Positions 45,325 through 53,291 of a stretch of 64,000 nucleotides of DNA are shown here, one piece after another. This stretch comes from an uncultured Bacteroidota bacterium. Lineage in GTDB: Bacteria; Bacteroidota; Bacteroidia; Flavobacteriales; Flavobacteriaceae. Position 1 is the stretch's first letter; each line of letters starts with the position of its first letter. The notes beneath the pieces are model-generated. The model saw only the letters and a list, made by a program, of their open reading frames with translations. It was not told where the DNA came from and did not search any database. The position numbers and the translations under genes are program-made. The stretch lies in contig CABYFY010000005.1 of assembly GCA_902518355.1 (NCBI GenBank), forward strand, positions 62,001-126,000, written 5' to 3'.

Positions 45325-45354
45325 TTGCCAATCTTAAAAACCATCGTATATTTG
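45325..45354 (+). promoter_or_regulatory. Promoter of tRNA-fMet
   Basis: TTG (45325-45327), a 19-base spacer and TATATTTG (45347-45354) match the Bacteroidota consensus closely. The predicted transcription start lies a few bases before the tRNA. Confidence 0.65.
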
Positions 45355-45364
45355 TAGACCACAT

Positions 45365-45437
<73 letters not shown>

Positions 45438-45449
45438 CTGAAACAACAA

Positions 45450-45481
45450 AACGGTTATACTCTAGTATGGCCGTTTTTTTA
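45450..45481. terminator. Terminator after tRNA-fMet, shared with the convergent DUF998 gene
   Basis: AACGGTTATAC-TCTA-GTATGGCCGTT forms a stem of about 11 pairs and is followed by a T run. It overlaps the last codons and stop of the minus-strand DUF998 gene (stop at 45462). Confidence 0.75.
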
Positions 45482-46079
45482 TTTCTACGGAACATAGAAA
45501 TATCCAAAGGGCAAAAATTATTTCTATTATCCTTTGGTATAATCCAACATATTTACCTAACAAATCTGATCCAAATAAATAGACAAGTATTGAACTAAAC
45601 AGACCAAGTATAACAGATTGGATAGAGAACCAATGCCTTGTTTTTCTTATTGTCAAACCAATTAATATTATAAAAAAAGGAACAAATAGATACATTAATA
45701 AAGCAGCGATATTATGGATAATTTGTGATAAGCTTATATTTAATAACTCTTTATTGCAACCACTATCACAAGGGAAAATTCCCGTAACAGTTGTACCTAA
45801 TCCATAAAATATTCCGATTCCGTAAAACCCTATTTTAACAACTAATTTAGAATCTAAATATTTCTCACCAAGAAAACAAAATAAGGCGATTATAATGCCA
45901 CTTGGAATGTATCCCAATAGTCTTAGAAAAAAACCATGTTTTGTATCAATTGCATATGATTCACTTATAAATTGATTTGTGATATAATAATTTTTTATCA
46001 ATAGTCCACCAAAAATTAATGTAAAAATGAGTAAAGAAACACCTATAAACCCCAGATTTGAAACTGTTTTATTATTCAT
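45462..46079 (-). CDS. DUF998-family integral membrane protein
   Basis: A 205-residue protein with about six hydrophobic helices. The pattern of helices and the conserved loop with two cysteines (GIFPCDSGCNKE) fit the DUF998 family, whose function is unknown. It is the last of a three-gene minus-strand unit with the TlpA-like lipoprotein (one-base gap) and a lipoprotein-sorting-like protein. Its 3' end lies within the tRNA-fMet terminator. The two cysteines and the thioredoxin neighbour might hint at a periplasmic redox link, but that is speculation. Confidence 0.65.
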   Translation of the reverse strand: MNNKTVSNLGFIGVSLLIFTLIFGGLLIKNYYITNQFISESYAIDTKHGFFLRLLGYIPSGIIIALFCFLGEKYLDSKLVVKIGFYGIGIFYGLGTTVTGIFPCDSGCNKELLNISLSQIIHNIAALLMYLFVPFFIILIGLTIRKTRHWFSIQSVILGLFSSILVYLFGSDLLGKYVGLYQRIIEIIFALWIFLCSVEIKKRPY

Positions 46080-46080
46080 A

Positions 46081-47289
46081 TTAAAGTTCTAAAAGCCCTT
46101 TAATTTCAGTTTTAAAATCTTCTTTGTAATCTACATATGCTTGACCTGTAGCGGGGCCATTAAATCCTGTATGAATACTATTAACCTTTCCGGACTTATC
46201 AATTATTATAGTGGTTGGATACGAAATTATATTTTCTAACATAGGAATTTTTTCTAGAAATTTTTCTTTATCTGTTCCACCATACTGAGCAAGTAATATA
46301 GGATAAGGAATATTAAATTTATCAATCATATTTTTAATCCTTTTCATCGCCTTTTCTTCTGTTTTCGCTGCCTCCACACTTAAACCGACGAATGCTAAAT
46401 CTTCGTTAGGATGTTCTTCTAAATAAGAAAGGAAAAATTGAGTTTCATCCAAGCAGTTTGGACACCAGGTTCCTAATATTTGAACAACAACAACTTTATC
46501 TTTAAATTGAATATCATCTAGACTAATAAATTTTCCATTTGTATCCTTAAAATTAAAATTAATTGATTGAACTCCATCTTTAAGTTTTGTTAGGGTTTTC
46601 GAATCGGCTAATTCATAACCTTGATCCTCAATCATCCAAAATTCTGTTACTGAATCATTGTAATAATGTAAATTCCCAAAAATAGTATCTCCTTTTTTTT
46701 CAGCTTTGATTAAATAAGGGTGGGCTCCGTCAAAAGTTGAAAGAAGGATAGAATCTCCAAATGTGATTCCTGAAAGGAATCTGGTATCTCCTGTATTTTT
46801 TCTAAATGTACCTGAAACCTCATTACCATTTTGGGTAAATACACCTAGTCCAGGATAAGGATTTTCCGGTCTAAAAACCGTTTTGTATTTTCCGCTTAAA
46901 TAAAAATTAGCTTTTTTATCTGATCGAAATTTCGATTCATTGTTTATTATAGCAAAAAAAGGAGCTTCCTTACCAGATTCTTCTTTTAAGTACCTCCCAC
47001 GTAATGATTCGTTTTCAACTTTGGCAATTATTACTGCATCATATGGAGGCATAAAAATTTTTAAAGAATCAGCTTCAAAAATAATATCGTCATAAATAAG
47101 TGTTTCCTTATCATTCTCAACTACCATAATTAATTTGTTTGATTCATTTATCAATTCAAATTTAAAAGGAAGTATCGAGTTATCTTTTGTTCTTATTTCG
47201 GCTCTATATTCACCTAATTTAGGGATTATATCGTTACTGCATGATTGAAATAATAGAATAAAAATTGAAAATAATTTAAAAACCCTCAT
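46081..47289 (-). CDS. TlpA-like thioredoxin-domain lipoprotein
   Basis: A 402-residue lipoprotein, lipobox LFQSC (Cys 17). The N-terminal 230 residues form a beta-rich domain of unknown function. The C-terminal third is an AhpC/TSA- or TlpA-type thioredoxin fold with active site WCPNC (Cys about 276 and 279) and a cis-proline region ISYPTTIIID. It probably reduces or isomerises disulfides in the periplasm or acts as a surface peroxidase. Its neighbours are a LolA-like protein upstream (27 bases) and DUF998 downstream. Confidence 0.82.
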   Translation of the reverse strand: MRVFKLFSIFILLFQSCSNDIIPKLGEYRAEIRTKDNSILPFKFELINESNKLIMVVENDKETLIYDDIIFEADSLKIFMPPYDAVIIAKVENESLRGRYLKEESGKEAPFFAIINNESKFRSDKKANFYLSGKYKTVFRPENPYPGLGVFTQNGNEVSGTFRKNTGDTRFLSGITFGDSILLSTFDGAHPYLIKAEKKGDTIFGNLHYYNDSVTEFWMIEDQGYELADSKTLTKLKDGVQSINFNFKDTNGKFISLDDIQFKDKVVVVQILGTWCPNCLDETQFFLSYLEEHPNEDLAFVGLSVEAAKTEEKAMKRIKNMIDKFNIPYPILLAQYGGTDKEKFLEKIPMLENIISYPTTIIIDKSGKVNSIHTGFNGPATGQAYVDYKEDFKTEIKGLLEL

Positions 47290-47316
47290 AATTAAACTTT
47301 TCGACTAATCATTATA

Positions 47317-48063
47317 TTATTCAGGAAATTTAAATTCACTGTCATCAATAACGGGATTAAGTTTAATAGAATTAAATTTTATAGGCTGACCGGGTTGATC
47401 TTTAACCCCTTGGGTCATAGAAAACGGCAGATATAAGCCTTCTACCTCTTGATAATTACTCATTTTAGACTCCATAATTACACCCTTAGCAGGGCCACTC
47501 ATAACCTCTTCCTGAACCATAATCGGAAAAAATTCTTTGGAATCAAAATAGTAAACCGAAACGTTAGGAACTTCAATTTCATCAATAAGCATTGGTTTTT
47601 TTATCAATTTTATTTTAAATGTATCGGAACCGTCTACTATCTCTGTACCCATAAATTCCAATGAAAATCCTTTTTCCTTGTAGTTTAAAAAGGGATTTGG
47701 AAATTCACCAAGTTCATTTTTTAGCTTGTCTATATCTTCTTGGCTACTTTTTTCAGCTTTCATTGTCATGAAATTTGTTGACCACAATGTCTCTCCGTCA
47801 AATACACCCTGCTTTATTTCTTGACCTTGAATGAAAATTTTAGTATAACTTTTGTTTGCTGATTGTACCATTTCAATAGGTATTTCCATTCCCATTTGAT
47901 TAATTATAGCGTTCATTTTTATTGCTTTGACATTTTGCCAATTTTCATCTCCACCAATCTTTTCAATATAATTTTCAATGATCTCGTCAGCAGTTTGGGC
48001 ACTAAATGATATTGAAATCATAAATACAAAAGCAGTTAGCAATAAATAGTTTAGTTTTTTCAT
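47317..48063 (-). CDS. Secreted LolA/outer-membrane lipoprotein-sorting-like protein
   Basis: A 248-residue exported protein with a signal peptide (about 1-22, ending SFSAQ). The mature part looks like the half-barrel fold of LolA/LolB-type or DUF4292-type proteins: IIENYIEKIGGDENWQNVKAI near the start, strand-rich middle, FPIMVQEEVMSGPAKG later. This assignment is by overall pattern and not by catalytic motif. It may bind lipid or a lipoprotein in the periplasm. It is the first gene of the unit with the TlpA-like and DUF998 genes. Confidence 0.6.
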   Translation of the reverse strand: MKKLNYLLLTAFVFMISISFSAQTADEIIENYIEKIGGDENWQNVKAIKMNAIINQMGMEIPIEMVQSANKSYTKIFIQGQEIKQGVFDGETLWSTNFMTMKAEKSSQEDIDKLKNELGEFPNPFLNYKEKGFSLEFMGTEIVDGSDTFKIKLIKKPMLIDEIEVPNVSVYYFDSKEFFPIMVQEEVMSGPAKGVIMESKMSNYQEVEGLYLPFSMTQGVKDQPGQPIKFNSIKLNPVIDDSEFKFPE

Positions 48064-48085
48064 TTTAATCTTTTTAATTATAACT

Positions 48086-48093
48086 CAAACATA
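48086..48093 (-). promoter_or_regulatory. Candidate -7 element for the LolA-like/TlpA/DUF998 unit
   Basis: Minus-strand TATGTTTG matches TAnnTTTG and ends 22 bases before the ATG at 48063. The nearest upstream TTG is only 15 bases away. Confidence 0.35.
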
Positions 48094-48151
48094 GATATTT
48101 GTTTATATCAATGGAAATTAATTAAGTTAAATTTATCAAAAGATTTTTATA

Positions 48152-49072
48152 ATGAATAATATCAAAGTTTTTTCTCCTGCATCAGTTTCAAATGTTTGTT
48201 GCGGCTTTGATGTTTTGGGTTTTTCAATCGAGGGTATTGGAGATGATATATTTATACAAAAGTCCAATTCAAAAGGGATAAAAATTAAAAGAGCAACTGG
48301 TTATGAAATTCCTATTGATAGAAAAAAAAATACAGCATGCGTAGCAGCAAAAGCATTGCTTGATTATTTAAATATTGATCAGGGTTTTGATATTGAAATC
48401 AATAAGAACATAAAGCCAGGTAGTGGAATAGGTAGCAGTGCTGCATCTGCAGTTGGAGTTGTATACGGAATCAATAAAATATTAGGTAGTCCTTTAGAAA
48501 AAGAAGAGCTTCTAAAATTTGCAATGCAAGGTGAATTTATTTCAAGTAAGACAGCTCCTGCAGATAATGTTGCATCAGCATTATATGGTGGTTTAATTTT
48601 GGTAAATAACCGAGAAAACTATAATGTTATTAAGCTTCCTGCTCCAGAAGATTTATTGGCGGTAGTTCATCATCCTTTAATTGAAATAAAAACCTCTAAA
48701 TCAAGATCAGTTTTGCCAAAAACTATTGATATAAATCTTGCTTCACAACAATTAGCATCTATGGGTGGTTTTATTCATTCGCTACATACTGAGAATTTCG
48801 ACTTAATGAGATTGATTTTAAAAGACTACCTAGTTGAACAGTATAGAGCTGATCAAGTTCCATTATTTCATGAAATAAAAAAAATAGGTGATTCCAGAAA
48901 TGTTATTTGTTGCTCAATTTCTGGATCTGGACCCTCAGTTTTTTCTCTGGTTAATGGTTATGAAAAAGCAAAAGAATTAAAACTTATTTGTGACAAAACG
49001 TATTCAAAAAATAACATAAAATTTAATTCATACATCACAGGATTGAATTCAGGCGGAGTCAGAATTATGTGA
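48152..49072 (+). CDS. thrB: Homoserine kinase
   Basis: A 306-residue GHMP-family kinase that phosphorylates homoserine in the threonine pathway. The ATP-binding motif is PGSGIGSSAASAVG, preceded by the N-terminal SPASVSNVCCGFDVLGF; the third GHMP motif is SISGSGPSVFSL. In flavobacteria thrB usually sits between thrA and thrC. Here the upstream neighbour is on the opposite strand and the downstream gene is amtB, so it stands alone in this window. Confidence 0.92.
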   Translation: MNNIKVFSPASVSNVCCGFDVLGFSIEGIGDDIFIQKSNSKGIKIKRATGYEIPIDRKKNTACVAAKALLDYLNIDQGFDIEINKNIKPGSGIGSSAASAVGVVYGINKILGSPLEKEELLKFAMQGEFISSKTAPADNVASALYGGLILVNNRENYNVIKLPAPEDLLAVVHHPLIEIKTSKSRSVLPKTIDINLASQQLASMGGFIHSLHTENFDLMRLILKDYLVEQYRADQVPLFHEIKKIGDSRNVICCSISGSGPSVFSLVNGYEKAKELKLICDKTYSKNNIKFNSYITGLNSGGVRIM

Positions 49073-49079
49073 TTGTCAG

Positions 49080-49118
49080 TAATTGAGTTTTTTATCAATT
49101 ATTAAATTCTTTTTTTTC
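49080..49118 (+). terminator. Probable terminator of thrB
   Basis: TAATTGA-GTTTTTTA-TCAATTA forms a seven-pair AT-rich stem; a run of nine Ts follows after eight bases. It is weaker than the other terminators in this window. Confidence 0.45.
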
Positions 49119-49276
49119 ACACACTTTTTTTTACATTTTTTCAATTTTAATTATTGTATTTTATCAAATATGTAAAAGTTAATAATTGATAAAATTTATT
49201 ATCAACTTTATATAAATATTTAGATATCTTTATTAATTATTCAAAAAAACAAAAAAACATCTAAAAACTATTTATT
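49119..49276 (+). promoter_or_regulatory. AT-rich upstream region of amtB with an inverted repeat
   Basis: About 160 bases, almost all A and T, with no ORF of note. It contains a perfect seven-base inverted repeat, TTGATAA (49186-49192) and TTATCAA (49199-49205), which could be an operator. No full TAnnTTTG element or sigma-54 -24/-12 (GG/GC) site was recognised. Confidence 0.3.
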
Positions 49277-50563
49277 ATGACTTTTAACTTTTTTCTCCAA
49301 TCATCTGTAGAGGTTGATCTCACAGTTTTGTGGGTAACCATAGCAGGTTTTCTTGTATTTTTCATGCATGCAGGTTTTACATTGCTTGAGTCAGGTATGA
49401 CTCAATCTAAAAACGCAGTAAATATTGCCATGAAAAATCTTATGGCTATTTCTGTAGGTACAATTATTTATTGGTTTATTGGATATTCTCTTATGTATGG
49501 TGAGTCTGATAATGGATTTTTTAGATGGTCAGGATTTTTTACTCAAAATGGACCCCCTCAAGCATATGATTTATTTTTTCAAACCATGTTCGCTGCTACC
49601 TGTGCAACAATTGTTTCCGGTGCAGTTGCGGGGAGAACAAAGTATTCTATATTTGGAATTTTTGCTGTCTTGATGACGGGATTAATTTATCCAATTGCAG
49701 GAGGCTGGGAATGGAATCCTGACGGGTGGTTGAATACCGCAAATTTTTTACCCAAAGATTCTATGGGTGAAACGGTTGAATTCATTGACTTAGCAGGATC
49801 ATCAATTGTTCATGCAGTTGGTGGATGGGCAGCCTTAGTTGGTGCCTACATGGTAGGTCCACGTCTTGGAAAATATGTAAACGGAAATGTTGAGGCAATT
49901 CCAGGACACAATAAAACCTTAGCAACACTGGGAGTTATGGCACTTTGGTTTGGATGGTTTGGATTTAACGGTGGATCTCAATTAGCTTGGGGAGGTGATA
50001 ACACAGTAGGAGCTACAACTATCGTTTTATATACAAATCTTTCTGCTGCTGCTGGAGCTGTTGGAGCGTTAATTACAACTTGGATTTGGTATGGAAAACC
50101 AGATATTGTTCAAACATTGAATGGTGCACTTGCTGGACTTGTTAGTATAACTGCTGGTGCAGCAAATATGGATGCTCTCGGCACATTTTTTGCTGGTTTA
50201 TTAGGGGGTATTATTGTTGTATTTGCAATAGAATTTATCGAAAAAAAGCTTAAAATTGATGATGCAATTGGTGCATCTTCAGTTCACGGAGTTGTCGGAG
50301 TTTGGGGTACTATTGTAATTGGTCTTTGGGGTATTGATGCTGATGGTCCAATTGGACTCTTTAACGGTGCAGGTCCAGACCAATTAATTAGTCAGTTAAT
50401 CGGTGCATCAGCATACTCTTTTTGGGCAGCTTTTTTTGCATTTGTTTTCTTCTGGCTGCTGAAGAAATATATCGGATTAAGGGTAACTAAAGAAGAAGAA
50501 ATTGAAGGATTGGATATAGCTGAACATGGTATTAGGGCATATCCAGGAAAAAGAAACAGATAA
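49277..50563 (+). CDS. amtB: Ammonium transporter (Amt family)
   Basis: A 428-residue inner-membrane channel/transporter for ammonium with about eleven transmembrane helices. Family landmarks are FFMHAGFTLLESGMTQSKNAVN, the first pore histidine in SSIVHAVGGWAALVGA, WFGWFGFNGGS, and the second histidine in ASSVHGVVGVWGT. No glnK (PII) gene follows, which is the usual partner in many bacteria. A terminator hairpin follows 27 bases after the stop. Confidence 0.94.
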   Translation: MTFNFFLQSSVEVDLTVLWVTIAGFLVFFMHAGFTLLESGMTQSKNAVNIAMKNLMAISVGTIIYWFIGYSLMYGESDNGFFRWSGFFTQNGPPQAYDLFFQTMFAATCATIVSGAVAGRTKYSIFGIFAVLMTGLIYPIAGGWEWNPDGWLNTANFLPKDSMGETVEFIDLAGSSIVHAVGGWAALVGAYMVGPRLGKYVNGNVEAIPGHNKTLATLGVMALWFGWFGFNGGSQLAWGGDNTVGATTIVLYTNLSAAAGAVGALITTWIWYGKPDIVQTLNGALAGLVSITAGAANMDALGTFFAGLLGGIIVVFAIEFIEKKLKIDDAIGASSVHGVVGVWGTIVIGLWGIDADGPIGLFNGAGPDQLISQLIGASAYSFWAAFFAFVFFWLLKKYIGLRVTKEEEIEGLDIAEHGIRAYPGKRNR

Positions 50564-50590
50564 GTGGATTAAACTAACCTTGTGAGATAT

Positions 50591-50617
50591 AACTCCTACT
50601 ACGGGAGTTGGTTTTTA
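50591..50617 (+). terminator. Terminator of amtB
   Basis: AACTCC-TACTACG-GGAGTT followed by GGTTTTTAGTTTGTTTTTTT. Confidence 0.7.
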
Positions 50618-50629
50618 GTTTGTTTTTTT

Positions 50630-50654
50630 AAAGGGTTCCAAATTGGAGCCCTTT
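50630..50654 (+). repeat. 25-base inverted repeat between amtB and era
   Basis: AAAGGGTTCCAAATTGGAGCCCTTT is a near-perfect palindrome. It could be a second terminator hairpin behind amtB or an operator just before the era promoter, whose TTTG begins four bases later. Confidence 0.5.
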
Positions 50655-50658
50655 ATCT

Positions 50659-50691
50659 TTTGGTTCTTATTTAATTAATACATTAACTTTG
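50659..50691 (+). promoter_or_regulatory. Promoter of era
   Basis: TTTG (50659-50662), a 21-base spacer and TAACTTTG (50684-50691) match the Bacteroidota consensus. The predicted transcription start falls at or next to the GTG start codon (50696), implying a leaderless or nearly leaderless mRNA. Confidence 0.5.
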
Positions 50692-50695
50692 GGTT

Positions 50696-51574
50696 GTGCA
50701 TAAAGCAGGATTTATAAATATTATTGGCAACCCGAATGTAGGTAAATCTACACTAATGAATTGTTTGGTTGGAGAAAAATTATCTATTATCACTTCAAAA
50801 GCTCAAACAACAAGACATCGAATTCTAGGAATAGTAAACGGTGATAATTTTCAGCTGATTATTTCTGATACCCCTGGAATTATTAAACCATCCTATGAAC
50901 TTCAGAATTCTATGATGGACTTTGTCAAATCTGCCTTAGAGGATGCCGATGTTTTAGTTTATATGCTTGAGATCGGAGAAAAATCTATTAGGGATATAGA
51001 GGTTCACAATAAAATAAATAATGCCAAAGTTCCCGTAATAATCCTATTAAATAAAATTGATTTGTCTGATCAAAAGCAAATAGAAACTGAAATAGATAAT
51101 TGGTCAAAAATGTATCCAAATTCAGATGTTTTCCCTATTTCTGCTTTGAATAATTTTAATATGGAAAAGTTGTTTGATAGAATTATTGAATTAATCCCTG
51201 AATCTCCACCATATTTTCCAAAAGATCAACTTACGGATAAACCCGAGAGATTTTTTGTTAATGAAAAATTGAGAGAAAAAATTCTTTTGTATTATGATAA
51301 AGAAATTCCTTATTCAGTTGAAGTCGTTACTGATGAATTTAAAGAAGAGGAATCAATAATTAAAATTAGATCTAAAATTTTAGTGGAAAGAGAGTCTCAA
51401 AAAGGAATCATAATTGGTCATAAAGGAGTTGCACTTAAAAAAATAGGTACTAAAGCTCGGCAAGATTTAGAGAAATTTTTTGGAAAAAAAGTATTTATTG
51501 AATTACATGTCAAAGTGAGTAAAAACTGGAGGTCTAATTCTAGCCAATTAAAGAGATTTGGTTATAAAAATTAA
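50696..51574 (+). CDS. era: GTPase Era
   Basis: A 292-residue GTPase for 16S rRNA 3'-end maturation. GTPase motifs are GNPNVGKST (G1), DTPG (G3) and NKID (G4). The C-terminal KH domain carries RESQKGIIIGHKGVALKKIGTKARQDLE. The start must be GTG 50696 (MHKAGFINIIG): an in-frame stop lies 12 bases upstream and the next Met is beyond the P-loop. Era is separated from a second, larger GTPase, der, by two secreted-protein genes. Confidence 0.93.
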   Translation: MHKAGFINIIGNPNVGKSTLMNCLVGEKLSIITSKAQTTRHRILGIVNGDNFQLIISDTPGIIKPSYELQNSMMDFVKSALEDADVLVYMLEIGEKSIRDIEVHNKINNAKVPVIILLNKIDLSDQKQIETEIDNWSKMYPNSDVFPISALNNFNMEKLFDRIIELIPESPPYFPKDQLTDKPERFFVNEKLREKILLYYDKEIPYSVEVVTDEFKEEESIIKIRSKILVERESQKGIIIGHKGVALKKIGTKARQDLEKFFGKKVFIELHVKVSKNWRSNSSQLKRFGYKN

Positions 51575-51660
51575 TTTAACAATTAATTAATATGGACATA
51601 GTGACGTCGGTCTTTTTTTTTGTTAGATTGTTAGTTAATTCAAACTATAAATAACTAACC

Positions 51661-52410
51661 ATGAAAAAACTAATTTTATTAGTAGCTGTTGTTTTTACAT
51701 TTAGTAATTCAATAGCTCAAACCGCTTGGACAACTATGTATAAGGTTGCTCCAGAAAACATGCAGGCAGCTAAAGATGCAATTGGTAAAAAAACAAAAAA
51801 GTTTAACTCAAAAGCTGATGGCGAATTAATTTATACATTTCAAATTATTGCCGGAGAAAGAGCTAATTATATTGTAAGGGAAGGTTTAGGAGATTCTTAT
51901 GCTGAGCTTGATTCTTATGGAAATCAAGGTTTAGATTACTGGATGGAGAATGTTGCCCCTCTTATGACTAATGTCGGTGGAACTGAGTATATGTCCTATG
52001 TTCCTACAGCAAGTTTTGACGACAGGCCATCTGATGCAAAAAAAATATGGAAGGTACTTCATTATAACGTAAAAAGAAACGGTGGTCCTGATTTCTGGAA
52101 GTATAGAAATCGAGTAGCAAAGGCTGCTGAAAAAGTGGGAGGACTTAGTCTTCATGTATGGGCTTGGTCCATTGGTGGGTCATCTTCTGGACACGTAAAA
52201 GTTGGATATGGAAGTCCTGATATGTCAGGAATCGATAATGAAACTGAGACCTGGCCAAAAGTCATTGAAGCATATGGTGAATTATTTGGAGAAGATGCAC
52301 ACGAAATAGATCAAAAAGCATTTAACGCAAGTTTAGAAATGTGGGGAAATTTTTCTGAAATCTGGAGATGGCTACCAGAACTAAGTTCTCCTGCAGTTGA
52401 ATTAGATTAA
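51661..52410 (+). CDS. Secreted protein of unknown function, paralogue A
   Basis: A 249-residue protein with a signal peptide (about 1-20, ending NSIAQ). I do not recognise its family. The mature part seems to have two related halves, each starting with a Trp/Tyr-containing strand (WTTMYKVAPENMQAAKDAIGKKTKKFN and KIWKVLHYNVKRNGGPDFWKYRNRV), a pattern like paired dimeric alpha/beta-barrel units. It is Trp-rich. The next gene, 26 bases on, is a diverged paralogue sharing KKTKKFN and TFQI. It probably acts in the periplasm or outside the cell; function unknown. Confidence 0.7.
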   Translation: MKKLILLVAVVFTFSNSIAQTAWTTMYKVAPENMQAAKDAIGKKTKKFNSKADGELIYTFQIIAGERANYIVREGLGDSYAELDSYGNQGLDYWMENVAPLMTNVGGTEYMSYVPTASFDDRPSDAKKIWKVLHYNVKRNGGPDFWKYRNRVAKAAEKVGGLSLHVWAWSIGGSSSGHVKVGYGSPDMSGIDNETETWPKVIEAYGELFGEDAHEIDQKAFNASLEMWGNFSEIWRWLPELSSPAVELD

Positions 52411-52436
52411 TTAATAAATTTTAAAAAAATAAAAAG

Positions 52437-53198
52437 ATGAAAAAAATATTTTTATTGGCACTATTAGCTCCTTTATTTGTCTTTTCTCAAAATAATACAA
52501 ACTGGGAATACTGGCAGACAAATAGATGGGAAGCAAAAGACGGAATGGCAAAAGAATTTGAAATGGCCGTTTCAAAAAAGACTAAAAAATTTAATAATAC
52601 TCAAGAAACAGGGATTTTAACTTTTCAAATAGTTACAGGTCCCGATTCAGGAAAATACATGCGAGTAGTTGGTCCAAAAACCGCTGATTTTTTTGATCAA
52701 GGAGTATCAGGTTCTGCTGAGTACGACTACTGGGTTAAGAATGTAATGCCTTATGTTAAAGCTCAAGAAGGAAATAAAAGAACATGGAGGATCCAAGGTC
52801 TAGGATATAATTGGGATAACAATCAGGCTCCAAAGAAGTTTATAAGATATACTACTATTAGACTAAAACAAGAAAATGCTCGAGACTGGTTCCATGAAAT
52901 GAGAAATGATGCAAAATTAAAAAGAGAAAATGGCTATACTGGAATTAGAGGTGTTTTTGCTCTTGTTTCCGGTGGTCAATGGGAAATAACAGTAGTTGAA
53001 CCTTATGATGCTCACGGAACCGGATTAGGTTCTTTTGGAGATGAAGATTTTGATTATCGTGATGAGTATAATGAAATGTTTGGTTGGAGATCATTGAGAT
53101 ATAACCAAATCAGAGGAGATGCAGCAATTAGAGACTATGGTGGTCAGATAGTTGAAACACTAGAATTTAGACCAGATATGTCAACTTCTATTGAATAG
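52437..53198 (+). CDS. Secreted protein of unknown function, paralogue B
   Basis: A 253-residue exported protein (signal peptide about 1-17, ending VFSQ). It is paralogous to the preceding gene. Shared features are a Trp-rich first strand (WEYWQTNRWEAKDGMAKEFEMAVSKKTKKFN cut short here), LTFQIVTGP, a YWVKNVMPYV segment matching YWMENVAPLM, and a second half opening with KFIRYTTIRL. Overall identity is low outside these blocks. The pair is followed by a strong terminator, so the two are probably a bicistronic unit. I do not know the function. Confidence 0.7.
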   Translation: MKKIFLLALLAPLFVFSQNNTNWEYWQTNRWEAKDGMAKEFEMAVSKKTKKFNNTQETGILTFQIVTGPDSGKYMRVVGPKTADFFDQGVSGSAEYDYWVKNVMPYVKAQEGNKRTWRIQGLGYNWDNNQAPKKFIRYTTIRLKQENARDWFHEMRNDAKLKRENGYTGIRGVFALVSGGQWEITVVEPYDAHGTGLGSFGDEDFDYRDEYNEMFGWRSLRYNQIRGDAAIRDYGGQIVETLEFRPDMSTSIE

Positions 53199-53221
53199 AT
53201 TGAATTTAACCATTTGATTTT

Positions 53222-53255
53222 AAAAAAGGGCGGTATTAATACCGCCCTTTTTTTT
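53222..53255 (+). terminator. Terminator after the secreted paralogue pair
   Basis: GGGCGGTATTAATACCGCCC is a perfect palindrome, flanked by an A run and followed by a T run. It starts 24 bases after the stop of paralogue B. Confidence 0.9.
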
Positions 53256-53271
53256 ACAGCTAATTTAGTAT

Positions 53272-53279
53272 TACATTTG
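53272..53279 (+). promoter_or_regulatory. Candidate -7 element of der
   Basis: TACATTTG matches TAnnTTTG and ends 12 bases before the der ATG. It lies between the upstream terminator and der, supporting an independent transcript. Confidence 0.45.
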
Positions 53280-53291
53280 TCCACCATTATT

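Noticed and set aside
51600-51622. Possible terminator before secreted paralogue A (nine-T run after GACGTCGGTC)
   Set aside because: Only a three-pair stem can be drawn; not enough to call a terminator behind era.
53214-53291. N-terminal extension of Der from 53214
   Set aside because: It reads through a perfect terminator palindrome and a promoter element; Der proteins begin at the GRPNVGKS region, matching ATG 53292.
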